A stretch of DNA of 64,000 bases from the NCBI RefSeq assembly GCF_900101875.1, contig NZ_FNAI01000001.1:496001-560000 (forward strand). Direction: 5' to 3'. The notes beneath the pieces are model-generated. The model did no database searches. It was not told where the DNA came from and saw nothing but the letters and a program-made list of their open reading frames with translations. Below, one piece after another: positions 42,876 through 52,944 of this stretch (its first letter is position 1; each line of letters starts with the position of its first letter). The stretch is from Mucilaginibacter pineti. Lineage in GTDB: Bacteria > Bacteroidota > Bacteroidia > Sphingobacteriales > Sphingobacteriaceae. The position numbers and the translations under genes are program-made.

Positions 42876-44174
42876 TTATTTCGATTCGGAACTGCTCTTT
42901 CTGGTTTCCAGGTCAAAATATCTTACTATCAAACGGTTATCGCTGTTTTTGGTAAAGTAGTTTATGGCCCAGCTAAAAAATATAATACCCTTATTGGTAA
43001 AACCTGCCAACGACATTAAATGTACAAAGCCCCACAACAGCCAGGCAAAAAATCCCTGGAAATGCAGTTTGCCCAAATCGGCCACCGCCTTATTACGACC
43101 GATGGTAGCCAATGAGCCCTTATCCTTATACTTAAACGGCACTGTAGCATCGCCATTAATAATGCGGATAAGATTTTTAGCCAGCCACTCGCCCTGTTGC
43201 ATGGCGGCCGGTGCTACGCCGGGGTGCCCGTTTGGCGTTTCGGGAGTTATCATGGCTGCTACATCGCCTACCGCAAAAATATTGGTGTAGCCGTGTACCC
43301 TGCTCACTTCATCAACCAGTATGCGGTAGCCTTTGGTAATGGAGGTTTCGGGCATACCTGCGGGTACTTCGCCTTTTACGCCTGCGGCCCATAGTACATT
43401 ACGCGTTAATATGGTGGTACCATCATCAATTTTTAATTCAACACCGTTATAACTTTGCACGTGTACGCTGTTAAATATGGTTACATCCATATCCTGCAGA
43501 AACTTTTTAGCCTTTGATGATGCGCCTTCAGAAAACGATGCCAGCAATTCGGCCTTGCCTTCAACCAGGTACACTTTCATGCTATGTTTACGCAAACCGT
43601 GATAATCCTTCATGAGTATCAGCTCGCGCATTTCGGCAAGTGCACCAGAGAGTTCTACGCCGGTTGGCCCGCCGCCTACTACCACAAAAGTCATCAGCGC
43701 TGCCTTCTCCTCGGGATCCTTACTCACCAGCGACATTTCCAGGTTTTGCAGGATAAGGCTGCGCAGGTTAAGCGCCTCAGGAATATTTTTCATCGGCATG
43801 GCAAAATGCTCAATTTCGGCATTACCGAAAAAGTTGGTGTTTGATCCCGTAGCGATGATCAGGTAGTCATAATATATAGTGCCAATATTGGTATCAATCG
43901 TATTACTTTCCGGGTGAATCTGCTGAACCTCGGCCAGTGCAAACCTGAAATTATCCTGTTTGGTAAAAATACGACGAATGGGAAAGCCAATAGAATCTGC
44001 GGCTATGGAACCCGCCGCCACCTGGTAAAGCAAAGGCTGAAAAGTGTGGTAATTATGTTTATCCAGCATCAGTACATCTACCGGTGCGTTTTTAAGGTTT
44101 TTTGCTAATTGCAGGCCGCCAAATCCCCCGCCTATTATAACAACACGTGGCTTGGTACTCTTCTTTTGATCCAT
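42876..44174 (-). CDS. ndh: Type II NADH dehydrogenase
   Basis: 432 aa. Two Rossmann motifs are VVIIGGGFGGLQLAKNL (FAD) and FVVVGGGPTGVELSGAL (NADH). A C-terminal amphipathic or membrane-bound segment (FFAWLLWGFVHLMSL) anchors it to the inner membrane. Oxidises NADH and reduces quinone without pumping protons. Divergent from argB with a 205-base gap. Confidence 0.94.
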   Translation of the reverse strand: MDQKKSTKPRVVIIGGGFGGLQLAKNLKNAPVDVLMLDKHNYHTFQPLLYQVAAGSIAADSIGFPIRRIFTKQDNFRFALAEVQQIHPESNTIDTNIGTIYYDYLIIATGSNTNFFGNAEIEHFAMPMKNIPEALNLRSLILQNLEMSLVSKDPEEKAALMTFVVVGGGPTGVELSGALAEMRELILMKDYHGLRKHSMKVYLVEGKAELLASFSEGASSKAKKFLQDMDVTIFNSVHVQSYNGVELKIDDGTTILTRNVLWAAGVKGEVPAGMPETSITKGYRILVDEVSRVHGYTNIFAVGDVAAMITPETPNGHPGVAPAAMQQGEWLAKNLIRIINGDATVPFKYKDKGSLATIGRNKAVADLGKLHFQGFFAWLLWGFVHLMSLAGFTNKGIIFFSWAINYFTKNSDNRLIVRYFDLETRKSSSESK

Positions 44175-44379
44175 AGGTAAATTTTATAGCAAGTTTAATG
44201 CCTTAAAATTTCAATTATACTAATTATTTCATAATCAATTTGTAAAGTTATTCCTCAATATATAATTAATCATTTTAAGGCCATTTTAACAATAAATACA
44301 TGATAATTTCATATTTTTATCAGATTTCTATTTAAAATGATAGTAAATTGGCAACAACTGGGTTATATTATTGTTAAGA

Positions 44380-45225
44380 ATGAATAAAAGCGAGGCAGTT
44401 TCGGTAAAATCCACCCAAATGGAGGGCAATAAAAGTCTGTACATAATAAAAATAGGCGGAAACGTTATTGATAACTCAGAAAACCTGTATCATTTTTTAA
44501 AAGATTTTACAGCGCTTGATGGTTATAAAATATTAGTGCACGGCGGCGGTAAAGTTGCAACACAAGTTGCTGAAGATATGGGCATTGAAGCCAAGCTGGT
44601 AGATGGCAGGCGCATTACCGATATTGAAACCCTGCGCGTGGTTACCATGGTGTATGGCGGCCTTATCAACAAGAATATTGTGGCCCAGCTGCAGCGTTTT
44701 GGTACCAATGCTATTGGTCTTACCGGTGCCGACGGTAATTTTATCCAGGCAATAAAACGCCCGGTAAAAACCATAGATTATGGTTTTGTAGGCGATATAC
44801 ACGAAAAATCAATAAATCCGGATAATATAAGTCGCTTGATGGAAGCCGGCTTCACCCCTGCTTTCTGCGCGTTAACGCATGATGGCGAGGGGCAATTGCT
44901 TAACACCAATGCCGATACCATTGCATCGGCGCTGGCGGTATCGTTATCGTCATTATATGATACCACGCTTATTTACTGTTTTGAGAAAAAGGGCGTATTG
45001 CAGGATATTGATGATGAAGATTCGCTGATACGGGAGATAAACCCGGAGCATTACGAGGAATTAAAAATAAAGAAAATAATACACAGCGGCATGCTGCCCA
45101 AGCTTGACAACGCCTTTACCGCCATTGCCTGCGGTGTAAAAGCAGTTATCATTGGTAAAAGCGACGACCTGGGAAATTTAAAGAATAACAAACCATTTGG
45201 AACACGTTTAAGTAAAAACGCATGA
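44380..45225 (+). CDS. argB: Acetylglutamate kinase
   Basis: 281 aa from ATG 44380 (TTG at 44371 possible). It has IIKIGGNVID and LVHGGGKVATQV for ATP and substrate binding, LTGADGNFI, then LNTNADTIASALA. It phosphorylates N-acylglutamate. It is split from the argG-argF' part by PaiB, the antiporter and ndh. The stop overlaps proC (ATGA at 45222-45225). Confidence 0.94.
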   Translation: MNKSEAVSVKSTQMEGNKSLYIIKIGGNVIDNSENLYHFLKDFTALDGYKILVHGGGKVATQVAEDMGIEAKLVDGRRITDIETLRVVTMVYGGLINKNIVAQLQRFGTNAIGLTGADGNFIQAIKRPVKTIDYGFVGDIHEKSINPDNISRLMEAGFTPAFCALTHDGEGQLLNTNADTIASALAVSLSSLYDTTLIYCFEKKGVLQDIDDEDSLIREINPEHYEELKIKKIIHSGMLPKLDNAFTAIACGVKAVIIGKSDDLGNLKNNKPFGTRLSKNA

Positions 45226-46040
45226 ACGCATCACAGCAATTAGCCATATTAGGCTCTGGTAACATTGGGCTGTCATTAGCCAAAGGGTTGGTTAAAGCAG
45301 GTATTTGCAAGCCCCAGCAAATTACCCTTACACGCAGAAATGTTAACGCCCTGGCAGAGTATGCCCTGGAAGGTTACCACACTACGGATAACAACATGAA
45401 ATCGGTACGCAAGGCCGATATTATAGTACTGGCAGTATTGCCGCATCAGCTTAATAAACTGCTGGACGAGATACGCCCATCTATTAAGCCAGATAAACAG
45501 CTGTTGATATCGGTAATATCCGGCGTTAGCTGTAATGATATCCGCCAGCAGCTTGATCTGAACGTGCAAGTGGTACGTGCCATGCCAAACACCGCCATAG
45601 CCATAGGCCATTCCATGACCTGTATTGCTACCGATACCGGCACCAATAAAAATATCAACCTGGTAAAATCACTTTTTGATACTGTTGGCGTAAGCATCCA
45701 GATCAACGAAGAACTGATGACCTCGGCCACGGCGCTTTGTGCCTGCGGTATCGCCTTTTTCCTGCGCTCTATCCGTGCGGCCTCACAAGGCGGCACCGAA
45801 ATCGGTTTCCATGCACACGATGCATTAAAAATGGCCGCGCAGACAGCCAAAGGTGCTGCCGATTTGCTGTTGCAGTTATCATCGCACCCCGAGCAGGAAA
45901 TTGACAAGGTTACATCGCCGAGCGGTTGTACCATTGCCGGGTTAAACGAAATGGAGCACAACGGTTTCAGCTCGGCCATGATAAAGGGCATCAAGCTCTC
46001 TGCCGAAAAGGCCGGTGATCTTTACAAAAAGGAAAGTTAA
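45222..46040 (+). CDS. proC: Pyrroline-5-carboxylate reductase
   Basis: 272 aa. AILGSGNIGLSLAKGL binds NAD(P)H. The C terminus has SPSGCTIAGLNEMEHNGFSSA, the typical ProC substrate motif (TPGG/STI). Last step of proline synthesis. Its coupling to argB links arginine and proline synthesis, a layout seen in other Bacteroidota. Confidence 0.92.
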   Translation: MNASQQLAILGSGNIGLSLAKGLVKAGICKPQQITLTRRNVNALAEYALEGYHTTDNNMKSVRKADIIVLAVLPHQLNKLLDEIRPSIKPDKQLLISVISGVSCNDIRQQLDLNVQVVRAMPNTAIAIGHSMTCIATDTGTNKNINLVKSLFDTVGVSIQINEELMTSATALCACGIAFFLRSIRAASQGGTEIGFHAHDALKMAAQTAKGAADLLLQLSSHPEQEIDKVTSPSGCTIAGLNEMEHNGFSSAMIKGIKLSAEKAGDLYKKES

Positions 46041-46165
46041 CCACCCTGTTTGCGAAAATTAACCTTCCGTTTTGATAAGGTTTAGCCTCAGCAGAATTGG
46101 CCTTGTAAAAGATCAGATAAACACAAAACCCTAATAACCAATTATATTTAGGCGATATTTAAACT

Positions 46166-46199
46166 AAACTATACCCGCACCCGTGTTGGTATAGTTTTT
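46166..46199 (+). terminator. Terminator-like hairpin upstream of lysC
   Basis: Perfect 10-bp stem aaactatacc / ggtatagttt with a 12-base loop, followed by a T-run. It could end argB-proC transcription or act in the lysC leader. Confidence 0.85.
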
Positions 46200-46231
46200 A
46201 TCGCATACGCGTAAAGCGTTTATTTTTTAAA

Positions 46232-47608
46232 ATGTTAACAGTAGAAAAAATTGGCGGTACATCCATGACCGCGTTAAATGATGTTATTAAAAACATCATT
46301 TTGTTTGAGCGTAGCGGGCAACAAGTGTACAACCGCATATTTGTAGTATCGGCATTTTCGGGGGTAACCAACCTCCTGCTCGAGAATAAAAAGACCAAGG
46401 CGCCCGGCGTTTATCACCGCCTGGCCAGCTATAAGGATTTTCATAAGCCGCTGGCGGCCCTTATTGTTAAGCTAAAACAGATCAACAAAAGCTACGAAAG
46501 CTTAGGATTAAACCTAACCGAAGCCGACGCGTTTATTGAAACCCGTATAAAAGATGCGCAGGTTTACCTGGAAAACATGGCCAACATCCTGGCATCGGGC
46601 TATGTAAGTAAAGATGGTATTTTACTGGCAGCACGCGAGATCCTGGCCTCCATCGGTGAAACCCATTCGGCTTATGTGTTTACAAACATACTCCTGAGCA
46701 TGGGCATCAATGCCACACTTGTTGATTTGAGTGGTTTTCATGACCATCGCTCGCTTACTATAGATCAACGTATAAAGAAAGACCTGCAGCATATCGATTT
46801 TGAAAACACCGTTACCATTGTAACCGGCTATGCAAAAGGTACAGAAGGCATCATGCGCGAGTTTGATCGTGGTTATTCGGAAGTTACCTTCAGCAAGATA
46901 GCCGTGGCTGTAAAACCACAGGAAGCCATCATCCATAAAGAATACCATTTATGCACCGCCGATCCTGAATTGGTGGGCGTTGATAACTGTTTCCCGGTGG
47001 GCAATACCAATTATGATGTGGCCGATCAGCTGGCAGATGTGGGTATGGAAGCCATCCACCCCAAGGCCTCAAAACCGTTGGAGATAAACGGTATCGACCT
47101 CAGGATTAAAAACACCTTTCAGCCCGAGCATCCCGGCACACTTATAACCCGCGAATACATCTGCAATAAAAAGCGCGTTGAGGTAATTACCGGCACCGAA
47201 AGGGTAACCATGATTGATATTTACGATCCATCGATGGTGGGCAACGTTGGTACCGATTTTCATATCATGCAGCTGTTCTTCAAGTTTGGCGTTAGCTACT
47301 CATTTAAAGCTACCAGCGCCAACAGTATTTCGATAGTGATATGGGATAAGGATTTCAACAAAAAACTTATCCAGGAGCTGGAGGACGATTACGAAAAGGT
47401 TACTGTAGAGAAAATGGCTATGGTTTGCCTTATCGGTTCAAATATGGATCAGCCTGGTTTACTGGCGCGGTCGGCAACCGCATTGGCGCAAAAAGGCATC
47501 AACATAAAAAGCTGCGGTTTTGCCCTGCGCAAAGTGAATATCCAATTCCTGATAGCCCGCGAAGATTTTGCCGAAGCCATTAAAGCGCTTAATAAGGCGA
47601 TGATTTAA
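46232..47608 (+). CDS. lysC: Aspartate kinase, resembling the ectoine-cluster (Ask_Ect) type
   Basis: 458 aa. It starts VEKIGGTSM, then RIFVVSAFSGVTNLLLENKKT, SIGETHSAYVF, MEAIHPKASKPL and LRIKNTFQPEHPGTLI, ending with ACT domains (about 310-458). From memory these blocks are nearer to the aspartokinases of ectoine clusters than to E. coli LysC. No ectABC gene is in the window. It makes aspartyl phosphate for lysine, threonine, methionine and diaminopimelate. Confidence 0.88.
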   Translation: MLTVEKIGGTSMTALNDVIKNIILFERSGQQVYNRIFVVSAFSGVTNLLLENKKTKAPGVYHRLASYKDFHKPLAALIVKLKQINKSYESLGLNLTEADAFIETRIKDAQVYLENMANILASGYVSKDGILLAAREILASIGETHSAYVFTNILLSMGINATLVDLSGFHDHRSLTIDQRIKKDLQHIDFENTVTIVTGYAKGTEGIMREFDRGYSEVTFSKIAVAVKPQEAIIHKEYHLCTADPELVGVDNCFPVGNTNYDVADQLADVGMEAIHPKASKPLEINGIDLRIKNTFQPEHPGTLITREYICNKKRVEVITGTERVTMIDIYDPSMVGNVGTDFHIMQLFFKFGVSYSFKATSANSISIVIWDKDFNKKLIQELEDDYEKVTVEKMAMVCLIGSNMDQPGLLARSATALAQKGINIKSCGFALRKVNIQFLIAREDFAEAIKALNKAMI

Positions 47609-47620
47609 TTTAAAGATACA

Positions 47621-47654
47621 GATAAGCAAACAACGCTACAGGTGTTTGCTTATC
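47621..47654. terminator. Bidirectional terminator between lysC and thioredoxin-like gene
   Basis: Perfect 12-bp stem gataagcaaaca / tgtttgcttatc with a 10-base loop. The right arm lies in the last codons of the thioredoxin-like gene. Confidence 0.85.
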
Positions 47655-49108
47655 TGATCATACAATATTTGTTTATCGCTGGGGCGGGCGGCATCTTTTT
47701 CAATAATTACCCCATCCTTCACCAGCACGTACCGCGGAATAGAATAGCCTTTACCATCCCAGAATTTTATCAGCAGATCTTTTAGCAGGGTGTTGTTTAC
47801 CCTTGCGTGGTTGCCGCTTAGGTTATAAAACTTTATCATATCCCGCCATTGCTTATCCGCACCATCGTTATCCATTGAAATAAAAAGCGATTCGACATTC
47901 TTATCTTTTAAATACTTCCTCACATCTGCGGCATATTGAAATTCATCTTTACAAGGCCCGCACCAGGTTGCCCACATATCTACATAAACGGTTTTGCCCT
48001 TAAATGTCGCCATTAGCTGGTCGAAAGTGCTTATACCATCTGTTGGCAGTATAATTTGTTCGGCGCTTAATGCCTGCGCGGCTCGTTTATGGTAGGCTGT
48101 AATCTCGTTAATAAGCTGGGTAAGGTAAGTTGTGAAATTACTTTTGGGATAGTCTTTTATAAACCGGTTATACAACGTTACAAGTTGCGGCTGATACTGT
48201 TTTTCCATGGCCTCGTCAAAAATGAAGCGGGCTTGCAGGTATTCCAGGTTTTTACCGGTAAAATTGGCTTTAAAGCTGTCGTAAAATCTATTAAAATAAT
48301 TACTGCCATCAAGGGGCTCATTATAGGTGCCGTTTTTTTTTGCGAGATAAATTAATTTATACCAGGTAGCATAATCTTTAGCATAGTAAAAAAACTCCGG
48401 GGCACCTGTGGCAAACTGATTGTTAGGTGGGGTTGTTTTATATATTTCAGGCCAGGCATCTTCCAAGTCCTTATTAAAAACCGCTTTATAATCGGGCCGA
48501 TTATGGTCGTAAGTTGTCCTAATATACTGAACAAAAATTGCAGACGATAATACAGCAGCATAATAATAGCGGATATCCCGCTCGGTAAAGCGGTAAAATT
48601 CTTCACTTACCTTCTTAACCTTAAGCAGCGAATCAAACCGATGAAGTTCCTTGGTAATATCCAGGTCTATAGCCTTTTTCAGTCCGGCTGCTGTTGTATC
48701 ATTACTATAATAAAACCGCGCTTTTAACTGATAAGATGGGTGATTCAAATTATTATAAAGTACAATACCATCGGCGTTGGGGCCTTTTACCGTTAAGGTT
48801 TGTTTTTTGTCGTTAACAGTAAGGTCTATTTGCAGGCTTTTCCCAGGTGTTATAAAAACAGGGGTAAGCTTGCCATTGTTTGATATATAAATAAAGTTGC
48901 CCGCTTTCAGGGTATTAGGAAACTGTATGGTATTTTTGGAATCAAGCCGGTACGTTTTCTGATTTTGCCAGTAATTGTAGTTTATGCCGTCAACCGGGTA
49001 ATTTATCTTCACCACGGTATCGGGACTGCCGGTAATGTTGATGGTTATGTTTTGCGCCTTAACATAATTACAGCACAACATGGCCATTAAAAACAGGATC
49101 TTTTTCAT
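47636..49108 (-). CDS. TlpA/ResA-like thiol-disulfide protein, exported
   Basis: 490 aa. A signal peptide (ILFLMAMLCCNYVKAQ) is followed by a long helical region (about 120-350) and a thioredoxin fold with WATWCGPCKDEF (CxxC) near residue 386. Such Bacteroidota proteins have an N-terminal DUF and act in the periplasm, reducing or shuffling disulfides. Partners unknown. The gene after it (on this strand it is upstream of nothing near) stands alone. Confidence 0.85.
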   Translation of the reverse strand: MKKILFLMAMLCCNYVKAQNITINITGSPDTVVKINYPVDGINYNYWQNQKTYRLDSKNTIQFPNTLKAGNFIYISNNGKLTPVFITPGKSLQIDLTVNDKKQTLTVKGPNADGIVLYNNLNHPSYQLKARFYYSNDTTAAGLKKAIDLDITKELHRFDSLLKVKKVSEEFYRFTERDIRYYYAAVLSSAIFVQYIRTTYDHNRPDYKAVFNKDLEDAWPEIYKTTPPNNQFATGAPEFFYYAKDYATWYKLIYLAKKNGTYNEPLDGSNYFNRFYDSFKANFTGKNLEYLQARFIFDEAMEKQYQPQLVTLYNRFIKDYPKSNFTTYLTQLINEITAYHKRAAQALSAEQIILPTDGISTFDQLMATFKGKTVYVDMWATWCGPCKDEFQYAADVRKYLKDKNVESLFISMDNDGADKQWRDMIKFYNLSGNHARVNNTLLKDLLIKFWDGKGYSIPRYVLVKDGVIIEKDAARPSDKQILYDQISKHL

Positions 49109-49133
49109 GCAGGTTATTTAGGTATGATGTTTT

Positions 49134-49631
49134 CTATTTGCCCTCCAATTCAAGGGATGGAATACTATAGTCATTTAGCAGACTGAATAGTTTATTATGA
49201 CTGCCTTTTACATACGTCAGATCAATAGTGTACATGTTATTCTTTTTTGCGTAAACAAAATAGCGGATAAGCGCATTTTTATCCTTCACCGGGGATATGG
49301 CTTTATCGTACATTTTTATGTAGATCGTATTATCCGCCGGTTCAATTTCATCGATATCTGACCAGTAGTATTTAACATTGTAAACATGGTGATGAATATA
49401 TTCTTCGGTGATCTCCAACAAAGACCGTCTTAAAATTGCCAGCCGCACCATATTAAAATTTCTGAAAGTATAAATTATAAGCAAAACGATACATGCCAGC
49501 CCCAGGAAAAAGCTCCAGCTAAGTACAGCCAAATGTTTGTTAAAGAAATTGGCAGTTTGTATAAATCCGTAAACGAACAGCAAAAACGGTAACGCCACCA
49601 GGTGCTTATCAAATTTAAAGTAATATTTCAT
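49134..49631 (-). CDS. Small membrane protein with PH-like tail
   Basis: 165 aa. Two hydrophobic segments at about 13-30 and 36-57 are followed by a soluble region (RRSLLEITEEYI... YYWSDIDEIEP... IYIKMYD) which recalls bacterial PH-like domains of membrane proteins. Function unknown. It lies 25 bases upstream of the thioredoxin-like gene on the same strand. Confidence 0.6.
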   Translation of the reverse strand: MKYYFKFDKHLVALPFLLFVYGFIQTANFFNKHLAVLSWSFFLGLACIVLLIIYTFRNFNMVRLAILRRSLLEITEEYIHHHVYNVKYYWSDIDEIEPADNTIYIKMYDKAISPVKDKNALIRYFVYAKKNNMYTIDLTYVKGSHNKLFSLLNDYSIPSLELEGK

Positions 49632-49834
49632 AGCTAATAAGTGCCCCTAATTTAGCAGATATATTTGATAATACTTGTCGCCTGTTATCCGTAATACCAG
49701 TTCCAAAAAATCACCGCTGTTAGATAGTCCTTATTCTTTGCTCCAAAAGTCCTTACTCTCTCTTTGTAACTTTCCCGTGGCTAATTTTAAAACACGGCCT
49801 ATTTTAAGCATATTTAATTCTTACTTAATTTAAT

Positions 49835-52645
49835 ATGCGTAAACTTTTACTTATCATCTGTTTATCCTTTGTCAGTGTTAGCTTGTTTGCCCAAAAAGCA
49901 AGTAAAAAACCGCTGGATCAGTCTGTATTTGATGGCTGGCAAAGTATCAGCGACCAGCGCATCAGCAACGATGGTAAATGGGTACTATATGTAGTAAAGC
50001 CCCAGCAAGGCGATGCCGAACTGGTGATAACCAATCCTAAAAATAACACCAAAATAAAAATACCAAGGGCCGATACCGCCAGGTTCAGCAGCGACTCGAA
50101 ATTTGTGGTATTCCAGATAAGGGCGTTTTATAAGGATGTGCGCCAGGCTAAAATAAAGAAGAAAAAACAAGCCGATTTTCCTAAAGATACACTGGGCATA
50201 ATTTCATTAGCCACACACGCTACTACCAAAGTGCCAGCCATAAGATCATTTAAAATAGCCGAATCTGCCAATGTGGTGGCATACCTTACCATTTCAGATA
50301 CCATTAAAAAGCCTGCACCGGGCGATACCTCTAAAAAAGCCATCAGCACAACCATAGCCCCACCTACCCACGAAGGGGCCGATTTAACCACCGGCAAACT
50401 GGGCGATAAAACAACTCATACCTTTAAATACGTTACCGATTATCAGCTGAGCAAAAACGGAAAGCTGCTGGCGTTTGCCGTAACTGCACCTGCTAAGCAA
50501 AAGGAGATACTATCGGGCATGTACGTTTATGACTTCGATAAAAATTCTGTAAAAACTATAAGCACCGGCAGGGGTAATTATAAAAACATCAGCATTGATG
50601 ATTACGGCAGGCAACTTGCCTTCGCCGCCGAAAAGAACCCGGAGAAAGCTTTGGTAAAACCCTTTAAACTATATTATTACAACACCACAAAAGACAGTGC
50701 TAACGTAATTGCCGCCGCCGGTCTGATTGGCATGCCCGATAAATGGGCCGTGAGCGGCGATGGTAAAATATCCTTTAGCAAAAGTGGCGCAAAGTTATTC
50801 TTCAGCACCGCTCCTATCCCAAAACCGGCCGACACTACCATTGTTGATTTTGAAGTAGCTAAACTGGATATCTGGAACTATAAAGACGATTATCTGCAGC
50901 CGCAGCAGTTAAAAAACCTGCAAACCGAGTTAAAACGCAGCTATCTTGCTGTTATTCGCCTGCAGGATGCGCAAACCAGTCCGGTTCAATTGGGGAGCAA
51001 AGCTATCCAGGAAATACAGGTGGCCGAAAACAAGGATGCCCGTTATGTATTGGGCGTAACCGATACCGGTGCCCGTATCCAGGCACAATGGGAAGGCGAT
51101 ACCCGGCAGCAGGCTATTTTGGTTGATACCAAAAGCGGTAATAAACGTTTGATAAGTGAAGGGCTTAAAGCCCGCTACCGGATTTCGCCGGATGGGCAAT
51201 ATGTGGTTTGGTTTAACCTGGCCGATCAAAACTGGTACAGCTATACCATTGCTACGGGTTCAAAAATTAACCTCACCAAATCCATAGGTACAAAATTTGG
51301 CGATGAACTGAACGATGTACCCAACTACGCTTCCGACTATGGTATTGCCGGATGGACGCAAAACGATAAAGCGGTTTTAATTTATGACAGGTACGATATC
51401 TGGAGTATCGACCCAGCTACAGGCACCGCTAAAAATTTCACTAACGGTATTGGTCGCAAAAACAAACTGATCATCAGGTACGATGCTACTGATCCGGAAC
51501 AAAAGTTCATACCATCAAAACAAGTAATGTGGCTGTCGACACAGAACGAGGAAACCAAACAATGGGGATATTTTACCAAAATGCCCGAAAGCAATGGCAT
51601 CCCCGAAAAGATAAACATGGGTAAATTAACCTATGGCGATCTAACCCGCGCAAAAAACTCGCCTGTTTATATTTACACCAAAAGCAATTATGAACTGCCG
51701 CCAGATCTGTATGTATCTGCCGATCTGAAAAAAGAAGTTAAGTTAAGCGACATTAACCCGCAGCAGGCCCAATACAATTGGGGCACCGCCAATTTAGTGG
51801 CATGGACGACCCCAAAAGGCTATAAATCAAAAGGTATTTTATACAAGCCCGAGGATTTTGATCCGGCTAAAAAATACCCAATGATCGTTTATTTTTATGA
51901 AAAACTGTCAGACGGGCTGTATAACTATATCCCGCCCGCCCCTACGCCATCACGCTTGCCTATCTCCTATTTTGTGAGTAACGGTTACCTCGTTTTCGCG
52001 CCGGATATCAGCTACCAGAACGGGCATCCGGGTGCCTCAGCTGTTGAATTTATCAACTCCGGTGTTGAGTCCTTAAAGAAAAACAGTTGGGTAGATGCCG
52101 CGCATATTGCCATTCAGGGCCAAAGCTGGGGCGGCTACCAGGTTGCCTATTTAATAACCCAAACCAATATGTACGCCGCCGCATGGGCCGGAGCCCCGGT
52201 AGTTAACATGACATCAGCCTATGGCGGTATCCGATGGGAATCGGGCGTTAACAGGCAGTTTCAATACGAAAAAACACAAAGCCGCATTGGCGCAACCCTT
52301 TGGGAAAAACCCGAATTATATATCGAAAACTCGCCTTTATTCCAACTGCCGAAAGTGCAAACCCCGGTAATGATCATGAGCAACGATGCCGATGGTGCGG
52401 TGCCATGGTACCAGGGAATTGAGATGTTTACGGCATTACGCCGCTTAGGTAAACCAGTTTGGCTGCTGCAATACAACGGCGAGGCACATAACCTTGTTCA
52501 GCGCCAGAACCGTAAGGATATTACCATACGCGAGCAGCAGTTTTTCGACCATTTTTTAAAGGGCGCCCCTCTGCCTGTTTGGATGGCCAAGGGTGTACCC
52601 GCTGTTGATAAGGGCAAGGATTGGGGTTTTGAATTGGTGAAGTAA
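49835..52645 (+). CDS. S9 family (prolyl oligopeptidase/DPP-like) serine peptidase, exported
   Basis: 936 aa. The signal peptide (LLLIICLSFVSVSLFAQ) is followed by a beta-propeller (about 40-640) and an alpha/beta hydrolase with Ser764 in GQSWGGYQ, the Asp in SNDADGAVPW and the His in NGEAHNL. It cleaves peptides in the periplasm, probably at prolines or alanines. Similar large peptidases are common in this family. It stands alone. Confidence 0.92.
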   Translation: MRKLLLIICLSFVSVSLFAQKASKKPLDQSVFDGWQSISDQRISNDGKWVLYVVKPQQGDAELVITNPKNNTKIKIPRADTARFSSDSKFVVFQIRAFYKDVRQAKIKKKKQADFPKDTLGIISLATHATTKVPAIRSFKIAESANVVAYLTISDTIKKPAPGDTSKKAISTTIAPPTHEGADLTTGKLGDKTTHTFKYVTDYQLSKNGKLLAFAVTAPAKQKEILSGMYVYDFDKNSVKTISTGRGNYKNISIDDYGRQLAFAAEKNPEKALVKPFKLYYYNTTKDSANVIAAAGLIGMPDKWAVSGDGKISFSKSGAKLFFSTAPIPKPADTTIVDFEVAKLDIWNYKDDYLQPQQLKNLQTELKRSYLAVIRLQDAQTSPVQLGSKAIQEIQVAENKDARYVLGVTDTGARIQAQWEGDTRQQAILVDTKSGNKRLISEGLKARYRISPDGQYVVWFNLADQNWYSYTIATGSKINLTKSIGTKFGDELNDVPNYASDYGIAGWTQNDKAVLIYDRYDIWSIDPATGTAKNFTNGIGRKNKLIIRYDATDPEQKFIPSKQVMWLSTQNEETKQWGYFTKMPESNGIPEKINMGKLTYGDLTRAKNSPVYIYTKSNYELPPDLYVSADLKKEVKLSDINPQQAQYNWGTANLVAWTTPKGYKSKGILYKPEDFDPAKKYPMIVYFYEKLSDGLYNYIPPAPTPSRLPISYFVSNGYLVFAPDISYQNGHPGASAVEFINSGVESLKKNSWVDAAHIAIQGQSWGGYQVAYLITQTNMYAAAWAGAPVVNMTSAYGGIRWESGVNRQFQYEKTQSRIGATLWEKPELYIENSPLFQLPKVQTPVMIMSNDADGAVPWYQGIEMFTALRRLGKPVWLLQYNGEAHNLVQRQNRKDITIREQQFFDHFLKGAPLPVWMAKGVPAVDKGKDWGFELVK

Positions 52646-52699
52646 GCAAATACTCGCACGGGTTTAGCGCAGCTAATGGTGTTCACGTTTGGGATAAAT

Positions 52700-52834
52700 A
52701 AAAAAGTTGTCATTCGAGAGAGGTACGAGGAGAAATCTTATACGATATGCAATTGGACTTAGCATTCCGTAGAAGATTTCTCTTTCGCCCATACGCTCTC
52801 GCCCAGCTTGCTCTATCGAAATGACAACTTTTTT
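52700..52834. repeat. Palindromic repeat gttgtcatt ... aatgacaac
   Basis: Outer arms aaaaaagttgtcattcg (52700-52716) and cgaaatgacaactttttt (52817-52834); inner words agaaatctt and aagatttct pair as well. It lies after the S9 peptidase gene, and looks like the gtcattt...gagaaatct repeats common in this phylum. The T-run could end transcription. Confidence 0.75.
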
Positions 52835-52890
52835 AAAAATTCAATCTTCCGAACACTTGTGGCTGAAAGCCCGCGCCAGTGGTGTTAACA

Positions 52891-52930
52891 AACAGAAAGA
52901 GCCGGGTAATTTTACCCGGCTCTTTCTGTT
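52891..52930. terminator. Bidirectional terminator
   Basis: Perfect 19-bp inverse arms (aacagaaagagccgggtaa / ttacccggctctttctgtt) with a two-base centre. Between the S9 peptidase and the E2 gene. Confidence 0.92.
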
Positions 52931-52944
52931 AAGTATGATTAGGA

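Noticed and set aside
42478..42960. 160-codon open frame on the plus strand
   Set aside because: Spans the antisense of the antiporter 5' end and ndh 3' end; no motif and conflicts with two well-supported genes.
45446..45994. 182-codon open frame on the minus strand
   Set aside because: Antisense shadow of proC; composition mirrors the coding strand.
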